Shown here piece by piece: positions 1 through 6,783 of a stretch of 18,581 nt of DNA (positions are counted from its first letter, which is position 1; each line of letters opens with the position of its first letter). The translations under genes were made by a program, and so were the position numbers. This DNA is from VFMC01 sp031404435 (lineage in GTDB: Bacteria; Actinomycetota; Acidimicrobiia; Acidimicrobiales; Ilumatobacteraceae), in the NCBI GenBank assembly GCA_031404435.1, contig JANNHO010000330.1:1-18581 (forward strand), written 5' to 3'. Under the pieces are notes generated by a model. The model had not been told where the DNA came from, did no database searches, and saw only the letters and a list, made by a program, of their open reading frames with translations.

Positions 1-502
1 CCATTTGAGCCAGTTGAACCGGCTGATCCGTTTGATCCGCTTGGGCCGGCTGGTCCGGTAGGTCCAGCAATTCCTGGTCAGCGTCGATCAAGGTTCCTCG
101 GAAGAAGAGTTCTTCCGCGACAGCGTTGACGCCAGCCAGGGCCATCACCCACCCGACCGTGGAGGAGTCAGCAGTTCTGAGCAGGTCGTCGATCGCGTCG
201 TCGAACAGGTCGATGCGGTGGAGAACCCACGAACCGGCGATGAAGATGCCGAACATGGCGCTGCCCGCCAGCACGCCGATGCCGGCATCGACTGTGCGAC
301 GTCGATCTGGTCGCGATCTGGTGGGCGCTACGACGTACGCCATGATCCAGGTGGCGGCCAGGCCGAATCCTGCCGCGTAGAACTCCCAACTTCCGTCGTC
401 GACGTTGAGCGTTATTCCGAGCAGGGCGGTACCGACGACGAGCGCAACCACTGCAACGCGGGTTGATCGGGGGTCCACGACCTGGCGAACAACGTGGGTC
501 AT
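1..502 (-). CDS. CPBP-family intramembrane metalloprotease, partial (C-terminus beyond window)
   Basis: The frame runs from ATG 502 to the left edge, about 167 codons with no stop. Translation shows hydrophobic stretches (VALVVGTALLGITL near residues 15-30, then FGLAATWIMAYVV and GIGVLAGSAMFGIFIAGSWVL) followed by NAVAEELFFRGTLIDAD near residues 130-145. EELFFR is the first glutamate motif (EExxxR) of CPBP (Abi) proteases, membrane enzymes related to CAAX prenyl endopeptidase Rce1; the Glu pair is catalytic in the family. The later FxxxH and H/N motifs would lie outside the window, so activity cannot be judged. The start overlaps the stop of the upstream SDR gene as ATGA, which suggests translational coupling. 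Just after the catalytic motif the protein runs into a Gln/Asp/Pro tandem repeat (see the repeat at 5-67). Substrate unknown. Confidence 0.75.
   Translation of the reverse strand, partial: MTHVVRQVVDPRSTRVAVVALVVGTALLGITLNVDDGSWEFYAAGFGLAATWIMAYVVAPTRSRPDRRRTVDAGIGVLAGSAMFGIFIAGSWVLHRIDLFDDAIDDLLRTADSSTVGWVMALAGVNAVAEELFFRGTLIDADQELLDLPDQPAQADQTDQPVQLAQM
5..67 (-). repeat. Imperfect 9-bp tandem repeat (seven units) inside the CPBP gene
   Basis: Seven successive 9-mers on the plus strand follow the pattern (t/c)TGnnCC(g/a)n: ttgagccag, ttgaaccgg, ctgatccgt, ttgatccgc, ttgggccgg, ctggtccgg, taggtccag. On the coding minus strand they give three-residue units (LDL, PDQ, PAQ, ADQ, TDQ, PVQ, LAQ), so the frame is kept. 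The array lies in the loop that follows the EELFFR motif. It may continue no further than the window edge. Confidence 0.7.
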
Positions 503-1413
503 GTCGAGGCAGAGGCCGCGGCATGATCGAGTCGGTCGGACAACGCAGCGGTTGCGGCCCGCATGAACGACTGTGGATGATGCCCGGTGAGTGCCTCCAA
601 TCGACGTTCGGTGACTTCGACCGGGTTGACGAGCGACTGCACGAGGGCCCGGGCGGTTGTCATGTCGACATCGGTCACCAACCGAAGCCAACGCACCGAC
701 AACCCCGGCGAAAGCACCGGAACCGGCACGATGATCAGCTTCCTGCGCAGCAACTTGGCGACGGTTCCCATCATGTTCCGGTAGGTGGTCGACTCGGGAG
801 CTCCGATGTCATAGTGGCCAGCGGGTACATCGGAATCGAGACAGCGGATCAGGTACGAGATGACGTCGTCGATCGCGATCGGCTGAGTCGCCGTGTTGAC
901 CCAGCGGGGCGTCACCATCACTGGCAGGCGTTCGACGAGTTGGCAGAGTATTTCCCAACTGGCGCTTCCTTGGCCGATCACGATCGCTGCCCGAAGGGCA
1001 ACGGTCTCGATGTGTTCGCTCAGCACGTTCTCCACTTCTCGCCTACTGCGTAGGTGGGGGGAAAGATCATCCTCGCCTCGTCCCAGTCCACCGAGGTAGA
1101 TCACTCGGTGAACGCCGGCGGCTTGAGCAGCGGTGGCGAAGTTCAAGGCGCCTTGGCTGTCGGCAGCCGCAAAATCGCTGCGATCGAGCGAGTGCACCAG
1201 GTAGTAGGCGATCTCGACGTCGTGAAGGGCTGCCGCCAAGCTCTCCGGCTTCATCACGTCCCCCTCGACTTCGACAGCGTTGTCGGTGCGCGGCGACGGC
1301 GTTCGAGTCATCACCGACGGGTGGTGACCTTCGGCGAGAAGCCGATCGACGAGGTGTCGACCGACGAAACCGGATCCCCCAGCGACGAGGATGCTGATTC
1401 GTTGCAAGGCCAT
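499..1413 (-). CDS. Atypical SDR / NAD(P)H-binding protein (YbjT-like)
   Basis: The 304-residue protein begins MALQRISILVAGGSGFVGRHL, with the Rossmann motif GGSGFVG at about residues 13-19, typical of atypical short-chain dehydrogenases that bind NAD(P). The segments AYYLVHS (about 70-76) and VIYLGGLG (about 105-112) recall the E. coli YbjT / DUF2867-related group rather than a classical YxxxK SDR; no catalytic YxxxK is evident. Such proteins are proposed quinone- or isoprenoid-linked oxidoreductases or NADPH sensors, but the substrate is unknown. The start is ATG 1413 with only a weak purine-rich stretch upstream. The stop overlaps the CPBP start by four bases (ATGA), so the two are probably co-transcribed. 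The monooxygenase gene ends 130 bp upstream on the same strand. Confidence 0.85.
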   Translation of the reverse strand: MALQRISILVAGGSGFVGRHLVDRLLAEGHHPSVMTRTPSPRTDNAVEVEGDVMKPESLAAALHDVEIAYYLVHSLDRSDFAAADSQGALNFATAAQAAGVHRVIYLGGLGRGEDDLSPHLRSRREVENVLSEHIETVALRAAIVIGQGSASWEILCQLVERLPVMVTPRWVNTATQPIAIDDVISYLIRCLDSDVPAGHYDIGAPESTTYRNMMGTVAKLLRRKLIIVPVPVLSPGLSVRWLRLVTDVDMTTARALVQSLVNPVEVTERRLEALTGHHPQSFMRAATAALSDRLDHAAASAST

Positions 1414-1486
1414 GTCAGTCTGCTCTCAGTTTCGGTCGCACTACACAGTACGAGGGAAGTGGTTCCGGGAACGGAGGAAGGTCACG

Positions 1487-1579
1487 ATGAATCGCTACCC
1501 GATCGTCGTCCGGAATGACACGCTCGACCTGCGTTTTACTCGCTCAGCGCGAAACGGTGGCGGCGATGAGGTCGCGTAA
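1487..1579 (+). CDS. Possible 30-aa small ORF antisense to the esterase 3' end
   Basis: An ATG at 1487 is preceded by an excellent Shine-Dalgarno stretch, GGAGGAAGG (1473-1481), with a five-base gap. It reads 30 codons (starting MNRYPIVVRND) to TAA at 1577-1579, overlapping the convergent monooxygenase-esterase gene by 36 bp. No family is recognised and no promoter is clear. The strong ribosome site in otherwise non-coding sequence is the only support, and chance is quite possible. Confidence 0.15.
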   Translation: MNRYPIVVRNDTLDLRFTRSARNGGGDEVA

Positions 1580-4138
1580 CGCAGCGGCGATCTCGGCTCG
1601 GACGGGCGCTCCCGTTGGCAGGATGTCGACAGCGGTCAATGAGGTGTGCATGTGGCCGCGCGCCCTGATGTGGTGCACCCTGACGCCGGCCGCCGCCATG
1701 GCCTCGGCGTAGGCGGTGCCCTCATCGCGGAGTGGATCGAACTCGCATGTCACGATGACCGCAGGAGGTAGGTCGCCGAGGTTTGATGCCAGCAACGGAG
1801 CGGCGCGGGGGTCGCGCCGGTCGGCGGGGTCGGCGTAGTGGTCCCAGAACCATCGCATCAACGCTGCGGTCAGGATGTAGCCATCGCCGTTGTCCGCATA
1901 ACTGCCGCGCGACATGTCGCTGTCGGTGACCGGGGTGATCAGAAGTTGACCCGAGATGTCCGGGCCGCCCGCGTCGCGGGCGAGCTGGCAGACGACTGCG
2001 GCGAGATTGGCGCCTGCGCTCCACCCGGCCACGACGAGCTCGCTGGCGACGCCGCCGAGCGCCTCGACATTGGCGGCAATCCAATGGACCGCAGCGAACG
2101 CGTCGTCGACCGCTGCAGGAAAGCGCGCCTCGGGCGCGTGGCGGTAGTCGACCGACACGACGATGGCATCGGACTGCACGCACAGGTCGCGACAGAACGG
2201 GTCGTCGCTGTCGTGGCTGCCAAGTACCCATCCGCCGCCGTGGAAGTAGGCGATGATCGGATGCGGCCCCGGTGTGGCCGGGCGGAACAGGCGATAGGCC
2301 AGATCTCCGCCGGCGCCGGGAAGCTCGCCGTCGACCACTTCGCCGACGTCAGGCCCCGGTGGCCGCTCCGCCGACATGGCGGTGGAGAACGCCCTCGCAT
2401 CGGCGGCCGACATGGTGTTCATCGCCGGAAGATCGAGGGTCCCCATGAGCTCCAGCATGACCCCGACATCGGGCTGCACCCTGCGCACAACGCCATCGTT
2501 GCATCGGGTCCCGTCGGGGCCGCGGCGGGACAAGCCGAGGTAGTCGCGGTCGACCACCTCGTCGCAGATCGCGCGGTACCGCTCGACCCCACCGGCGTAC
2601 GGCAGGAACACCCGTGGCTTGCCCGGCACGTTGGCGCCCATGTACCACGAGTTCGCCTGCGGCATCAGGGTGATGCTGGCGAAGTCGTTGACATGCTGCA
2701 CCCAGCCGGCGACCGCGATCTCGGTGGGCTCGATCGTGTCGAGTCCCTCCGCGCGCACATGGCGCACCGACTCGGTGATCCAGTCGACGTGCTGCTCGAT
2801 CGACACCATCATGTTCGACAGCACCGACGGGCTTCCGGGACCGGTGATCATGAACAGGTTCGGGAACCCGGCGGCCATCAACCCGAGGTAGGTGACCGGC
2901 CCTTCGGTCCACGCATCCTTCAGCGTCACTCCGTTGCGACCGGTGATGTCGACCCCCACGATCGCGCCTGTCATCGCGTCGAACCCGGTGGCGAACACGA
3001 TCACGTCGAACTCCAACGACTCGTCGACGAGGTCGATGCCGCCCGCAGTGATCGTGCCAATCGGGTGCGCGCGGAGATCGACGAGCCGGACGTGTGGCTG
3101 ATTGAACGTTTCGTAGTAACCGGTGTCGACGCAGAGCCGTTTGGTGCCGATCGGGTAGGTGGTGGGGCACAGAGCCTCGGCGGTGGCTGGGTCGTCCACC
3201 ACCGAGCGGATCTTGCCGCGTACGAACTCGCACAGCAGGTCGTTCGACTGTTGATTGGTGAGGTGGTCCATGTACGACCCGAGAAACTCGATGATCCCGC
3301 CTGTCGTCCAGGCCTGTTCGTACCGGGCCAGCCGCTCTTCGTCAGGAACGGCCGTCGCGCTGACTTCGCTGATGGTGTAGGTGACTCCGCTGGTGGTGTG
3401 GCGGGCCGCGTCGCGGTACTCATCGCGGCTGCGGTCGAGCGCAGCCTGCTTCGCTGCCGGGATCGGTCCGTTGTTGGCCGGGATCGAGAAGTTCGGCGTG
3501 CGTTGGAACACGGTCAGCTGTGCCGCCTGGCCGGCTATGACCGGGATCGACTGGATCGCCGACGATCCTGTTCCGATCACGGCGACCCGCTTGCCGGTGA
3601 GGTCGACACCCTCGTGCGGCCAGCGGCTGGTGAAGTAGACGTCGCCTCGGAACGCTTCGGTGCCGGCGATGTCGACATCCTTCGGGACCGACAGGCACCC
3701 GGTGGCCATCACGTAGAACTGGCAGACCAGCTCTTCGCCGAGTGACGTATGCAGGTGCCAGCGCCCCTCGCCATCGTCCCACACGGCCGACTCCACCCGG
3801 GTTCCGAATTGGATGTCGCGGCGCAGGTCGTGGCGATCGGCAACGTGTTGTGCGTAGCGGAGGATCTCCGGTTGGCAGGCGTACTTCTCGGACCACGTCC
3901 ACTCGTCGTCGAGTTCGCTGTCGAACGAGTACGAGTAATCGACGCTATGGATGTCGCAGCGCGCCCCTGGGTACCGGTTCCAGTACCACGTGCCGCCGAC
4001 GTCGTTGCCCGCCTCGACCACAACCGTTGACAGGCCGAGTTGGCGGAGGCGGTGCAGCAGGTACATCCCGGCGAATCCTGCACCGACGACCACGACGTCG
4101 ACCTCGCTTGCTGTGGCACGCGTTCCGTTGCTCGACAT
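1544..4138 (-). CDS. Baeyer-Villiger monooxygenase fused to an HSL-family alpha/beta-hydrolase (esterase)
   Basis: The 864-aa protein has two enzymes in one frame. Residues 1-540 are a type I flavin BVMO: FAD Rossmann GAGFAG (about 20-24), GGTWYWNRYPG with the following Asp (about 48-62), NADPH Rossmann GTGSSA (about 189-194), GTKR with the conserved active-site Arg (about 331-334), and NSWYMGANVPGKPRVF near 496-511. Such enzymes insert oxygen next to a ketone to give an ester or lactone. Residues 560-864 are a family IV esterase: HGGGW oxyanion motif (about 633), GWSAG nucleophile elbow (about 705-709), Asp in EFDPLRDEG (about 801), His in GHMH (about 831). The esterase could hydrolyse the ester made by the first half. 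The BVMO fingerprint FxGxxxHxxxWP reads FRGDVYFTSRWP, with Phe in place of His. ATG 4138 was chosen for its GGAGGAG site five bases upstream; the frame stays open to 4291. Confidence 0.93.
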   Translation of the reverse strand: MSSNGTRATASEVDVVVVGAGFAGMYLLHRLRQLGLSTVVVEAGNDVGGTWYWNRYPGARCDIHSVDYSYSFDSELDDEWTWSEKYACQPEILRYAQHVADRHDLRRDIQFGTRVESAVWDDGEGRWHLHTSLGEELVCQFYVMATGCLSVPKDVDIAGTEAFRGDVYFTSRWPHEGVDLTGKRVAVIGTGSSAIQSIPVIAGQAAQLTVFQRTPNFSIPANNGPIPAAKQAALDRSRDEYRDAARHTTSGVTYTISEVSATAVPDEERLARYEQAWTTGGIIEFLGSYMDHLTNQQSNDLLCEFVRGKIRSVVDDPATAEALCPTTYPIGTKRLCVDTGYYETFNQPHVRLVDLRAHPIGTITAGGIDLVDESLEFDVIVFATGFDAMTGAIVGVDITGRNGVTLKDAWTEGPVTYLGLMAAGFPNLFMITGPGSPSVLSNMMVSIEQHVDWITESVRHVRAEGLDTIEPTEIAVAGWVQHVNDFASITLMPQANSWYMGANVPGKPRVFLPYAGGVERYRAICDEVVDRDYLGLSRRGPDGTRCNDGVVRRVQPDVGVMLELMGTLDLPAMNTMSAADARAFSTAMSAERPPGPDVGEVVDGELPGAGGDLAYRLFRPATPGPHPIIAYFHGGGWVLGSHDSDDPFCRDLCVQSDAIVVSVDYRHAPEARFPAAVDDAFAAVHWIAANVEALGGVASELVVAGWSAGANLAAVVCQLARDAGGPDISGQLLITPVTDSDMSRGSYADNGDGYILTAALMRWFWDHYADPADRRDPRAAPLLASNLGDLPPAVIVTCEFDPLRDEGTAYAEAMAAAGVRVHHIRARGHMHTSLTAVDILPTGAPVRAEIAAALRDLIAATVSR

Positions 4139-4202
4139 GAAATCTCCTCCTGCATCGACGCCCCGCATGGGGTCCCGCGCCATGCTCGCACAGCCGTCCG
4201 CC

Positions 4203-4220
4203 CCGCCCGATGTCGGGCGG
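4203..4220. promoter_or_regulatory. Perfect 18-bp dyad in divergent promoter region (operator candidate)
   Basis: CCGCCCGA-TG-TCGGGCGG has perfect 8-base arms around a two-base centre. It lies 65-82 bp upstream of the monooxygenase-esterase start and about 108 bp upstream of the SnoaL-like start. A two-base centre suits a dimeric repressor site better than an RNA hairpin. No regulator gene lies beside it in the window, so the binder is unknown. Confidence 0.45.
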
Positions 4221-4327
4221 ATTGGAAGTTGACGCCGGGCTGCAGGGACGTGGCCGACGTGCCGTACCCTGAGCTGCGTCCGGCCTACCACTCATCCGAT
4301 CCGCCCCGGCGCAACGGGGTCCGTACC

Positions 4328-4882
4328 ATGACGTTCGATACCGAAGACTTCGGCGCGCGACTGCAGCGAGTGATCGATCAGCAAGAGATCCGTGATGTGG
4401 TGTACCGCTATTGCCGCGGCATCGATCGCCGTGAGTACGATCTCGTGCGGAGCTGCTACCACCCCGATGCGATCGACGATCACGGTAACTTCCGCGGTTC
4501 GGTTGATGCCTTCCTTACCCACGCCCAGCAGTCGTTGGCGCACTTCGAGCGAACGATGCACCTCATCGGCAACGTGCTCGTCGAACCGCTTGGCGCTGAG
4601 GCCAGGTGCGAGAGCTACGCCGTCGCCTACCACCGCCTCTGCGCAACCAGGACCAAGCCGGAACGCGACTTCGTCGTCGGACTCCGTTATGTCGACGACT
4701 TCGAGCGGCGAGATGGCACCTGGCGAATTGCGTCGAGGGTGTGCGCGTTCGAGTGGTCGCGAATCGATCCGGTTGCACCCGGAGGCTGGGTCCCGACTGG
4801 CAGCGCCGTGGTCGGCCAAATCGATGGCAGCGATGTCGTGTTCGCAGCCAAGCTGCCGCGCTGTTCGAACGAAGGAAACTGA
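4328..4882 (+). CDS. SnoaL-like (NTF2-fold) domain protein
   Basis: The 184-residue product begins MTFDTEDFGARLQRVIDQQE. The stretch IRDVVYRYCRGIDRREYD, then CYHPDAIDDHG (about residues 45-55), is the classic opening of SnoaL-like cone-fold proteins (PF13577 type). It continues with MHLIGNVLVE and the usual strand-rich second half ending in FEWSR. Members include polyketide cyclases, dehydratases and ring-cleaving or isomerising accessory proteins in steroid and aromatic catabolism, but the exact reaction cannot be read here. The gene diverges from the BVMO-esterase and may share its control region, which suggests work on the same class of ketone or terpenoid substrates. The frame is open well upstream (from 4040), but that part lies antisense to the BVMO start. 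ATG 4328 fits the domain start, though its ribosome site (GGGGTCC) is weak. Confidence 0.85.
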   Translation: MTFDTEDFGARLQRVIDQQEIRDVVYRYCRGIDRREYDLVRSCYHPDAIDDHGNFRGSVDAFLTHAQQSLAHFERTMHLIGNVLVEPLGAEARCESYAVAYHRLCATRTKPERDFVVGLRYVDDFERRDGTWRIASRVCAFEWSRIDPVAPGGWVPTGSAVVGQIDGSDVVFAAKLPRCSNEGN

Positions 4883-4910
4883 CAACTCGGCGACGGTCGG
4901 TGCGAGTTGT
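4882..4910. terminator. Bidirectional terminator-like hairpin between convergent genes
   Basis: ACAACTC (4882-4888) pairs perfectly with GAGTTGT (4904-4910) across a 15-base loop. It sits in the 45-bp gap between the SnoaL-like gene and the convergent sigma factor gene, and begins at the last base of the SnoaL stop. No clear T-tract follows, so it could act for either strand or only as an mRNA end-protecting stem. Confidence 0.4.
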
Positions 4911-4927
4911 AACGATCGTGCGAGTCG

Positions 4928-6154
4928 TCAGGGCGCTCGGTGGCTCATCTCGTGCACGCGGCGTTGCAGGAATCGACGATCGCTGTCGTTACAGGGACAG
5001 TCGAGCCCCCGTAGATAGGCGGCGCTCGCTGCGTTCGGATCGCCGAGCCGACGGTAGAAGTCGGCCCGCGCAGCCCAGTACAGATGCCATCGTTCGGCGG
5101 GTGTGCCGATCAGCCCATCGAGCATCATCAGCGCGATCGCCGGGCCCACCGATTCGGCTACGGCAACGGCATGGTTGACGCGAACGACGAAGGTCGGTGT
5201 GCGCATTTCCAGCAACCGGTACAGCTCGGTGATCTGGGGCCAATCGGTGTCGGCGGCCGTGCGGGCGATGCCGTGCAGGCAGGCGATCGCCGCCTGGATC
5301 TGATACGTGCCCGGCCGACCGCGCCGCAGTACCGATTCGACCAGTGCTTGCGCCTCCTCGATTGCTGTTGCGTCCCACCGGCTTCGATCCTGATCGGCCA
5401 GCAAGACGATGTCACCGGCACCGTCGACCCTGGCGGCGCGTCGCGCGTTCGCAGCGAGCATCAATGCCAGCAATCCGGTGCACTCGGACTCGTCGGGCAT
5501 CATCTCGACCAGGACCCGTCCCAGCCTGATGCCTTCGTCGGCCAGGTCGACACGCGCATCGACCGCTCCGGTGGGGGCATGGTGGCCGGCGGTGAAAATT
5601 GCGTACATGGTGGCCAACACGGGGAGCAGCCGTTCGGGTAGCTCGTGCGCGTCGGGTACCCGATAGGGGATGTGTGCACCGGCGATCTTGGACTTGGCGC
5701 GGGTGATGCGCTGACCAATCGTTGCATCGGGAACCAGGAAGACGCGGGCGATCTCGACCGTGCTCATCGAACAGATAGTGCGCAACGCCAGCGCGATCTG
5801 GGCCTCGGGGTTCAGCGCCGGGTGACAGCACGTGAACAGCAGACGGAGTCGGTCGTCGCCGTCGCCGTGCCCTCCGCTCCCCATGTCGTCGTCGAGCAGC
5901 CGAACCGCCTCGCGTTCGCGGGGCGCACGCTGGACCTCACGGCGCAGACGGTCGAGCGCCTTGTTGCGAGCGACGGTCGTCAGCCAGGCACCTGGGCGAT
6001 CGGGAACACCGTGGCGGCGCCATTCCTCGACCGCAGCGACCGCAGCATCATGCAGAGCGTCCTCGGCTCGATCGATGTCGCCGGTCAGGCGGATGAGGGT
6101 GGCCAGAACCTGACCACCCTCGATCCTGATGGTCTCCTCGAGCTGATCGATCAA
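4928..6154 (-). CDS. ECF42-type RNA polymerase sigma factor with C-terminal extension
   Basis: About 408 residues, twice the length of a simple ECF sigma. Region 2 is DRAEDALHDAAVAAVEEW followed by PGAWLTTVARNKALDRLRRE. Region 4 is LNPEAQIALALRTICSMSTV followed by EIARVFLVPDATIGQRITRAK. The remainder is the ECF42 extension (DUF6596 plus a TPR-like part) with LLADQDRSRWDATAIEEA and RTPTFVVRVNHAVAVAESVG. Such sigma factors usually lack an anti-sigma partner and pair with an upstream DGPF (YCII) protein, as here; the extension is thought to control activity. The preferred start is TTG 6154, whose TTGA overlaps the YCII stop (6153-6151) and gives LIDQLEETIRIEGG at the N-terminus. An ATG at 6205 would add 17 basic residues but needs a 55-bp overlap. 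Confidence 0.9.
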   Translation of the reverse strand: MIDQLEETIRIEGGQVLATLIRLTGDIDRAEDALHDAAVAAVEEWRRHGVPDRPGAWLTTVARNKALDRLRREVQRAPREREAVRLLDDDMGSGGHGDGDDRLRLLFTCCHPALNPEAQIALALRTICSMSTVEIARVFLVPDATIGQRITRAKSKIAGAHIPYRVPDAHELPERLLPVLATMYAIFTAGHHAPTGAVDARVDLADEGIRLGRVLVEMMPDESECTGLLALMLAANARRAARVDGAGDIVLLADQDRSRWDATAIEEAQALVESVLRRGRPGTYQIQAAIACLHGIARTAADTDWPQITELYRLLEMRTPTFVVRVNHAVAVAESVGPAIALMMLDGLIGTPAERWHLYWAARADFYRRLGDPNAASAAYLRGLDCPCNDSDRRFLQRRVHEMSHRAP

Positions 6155-6522
6155 CCGTTCTCGCCGAAGTCGATGACCGGGCGCACCTCGACGCGACCGT
6201 GCCACGCGCCGGGGATCTGCGCCGCCCAGGCGATGGCCTCGTCGAGATCCTTGCAGTCGAGCAGATAGAAGCCTCCGAGTGCCTCCTTGGTTTCGGCGAA
6301 GGGCCCGTCGGTGGTGATCACATCACCGCCCTTGGCTCCGCCCGTCACGTGCACGGTGGTCGCTGTCGTGGTCGGCTGGAGCGCTTCGCCGGCACCGATC
6401 ACGCCGGCCGCTCCGGCGGTTTCGCCGAAGTGGATGTACTCCGCCATCACGATGCCCCACTCTTGCGGGTCGGGCTCGGAAGTGGGTTCAGCTCCGTAAA
6501 TGAGGGCTGCATACCTTGGCAT
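6151..6522 (-). CDS. YCII / DGPF-domain protein paired with the ECF42 sigma factor
   Basis: The 123-residue protein (MPRYAALIYGAEP...) has the YCII-related dimeric alpha-beta barrel fold. Its TTDGPFAETKEALGGFYLL segment at about residues 73-92 carries the family's hallmark DGPF motif, followed by DLDEAIAWAAQIPGA and VEVRPV. DGPF proteins are the usual genomic partners and likely targets of ECF42 sigma factors; their biochemical function is unknown. ATG 6522 was chosen because AAAGGAA lies eight bases upstream and the protein then starts at the domain edge; the frame is open to 6630 without homologous sequence. Its stop TGA overlaps the sigma factor TTG start. Confidence 0.9.
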   Translation of the reverse strand: MPRYAALIYGAEPTSEPDPQEWGIVMAEYIHFGETAGAAGVIGAGEALQPTTTATTVHVTGGAKGGDVITTDGPFAETKEALGGFYLLDCKDLDEAIAWAAQIPGAWHGRVEVRPVIDFGENG

Positions 6523-6542
6523 GGCTGGTTCCTTTCGTTGGA

Positions 6543-6557
6543 CCCGATCGGATCGGG
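6543..6557. promoter_or_regulatory. 15-bp palindrome in the leader of the YCII-sigma unit
   Basis: CCCGATC-G-GATCGGG has perfect 7-base arms around one base. It lies about 20 bp upstream of the YCII start, between the predicted -10 (6571-6574) and the ribosome site, where a repressor could block transcription. Its function is inferred from position only. Confidence 0.35.
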
Positions 6558-6570
6558 CTGATGCAAACAC

Positions 6571-6597
6571 GACGAACGGTCGCGACGGATTTCGACA
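6571..6597 (-). promoter_or_regulatory. Predicted ECF42-dependent promoter (TGTCGA-N17-CGTC)
   Basis: Read on the minus strand, TGTCGA (6597-6592) is followed after exactly 17 bases by CGTC (6574-6571), about 49 bp upstream of the YCII start codon. From memory, the ECF42 group recognises TGTCGA at -35 and CGA/TC at -10 in front of DGPF genes. This predicts that the sigma factor activates its own YCII-sigma operon. The match in sequence, spacing, strand and location is directly seen; the function is inferred. Confidence 0.65.
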
Positions 6598-6783
6598 GGT
6601 TGCCCCAGAAATTCTTGCGCGCTCACGCACATGCGTGGTGACGATCGGTGCCCGTCATCGTCTGCGCAACATCGTTGTCGCTCCGTCAGCATTCTCGATC
6701 AATGTTTGTGGTGACGCCAGAGGATGAGAAGAGGCGAATGAAGCTGTCGGCGTCATAGAGGGCCCGGTTGTCTGGTGCGTAAG

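Noticed and set aside
463..1053. 196-codon plus-strand frame opposite the SDR gene
   Set aside because: Shadow of the SDR gene, whose Rossmann motif and start are clear.
1838..3745. 635-codon open frame on the plus strand
   Set aside because: It is fully antisense to the BVMO-esterase gene, which has clear motifs. Long antisense frames are a normal by-product of high-GC codon use, and the translation has no recognisable domain.
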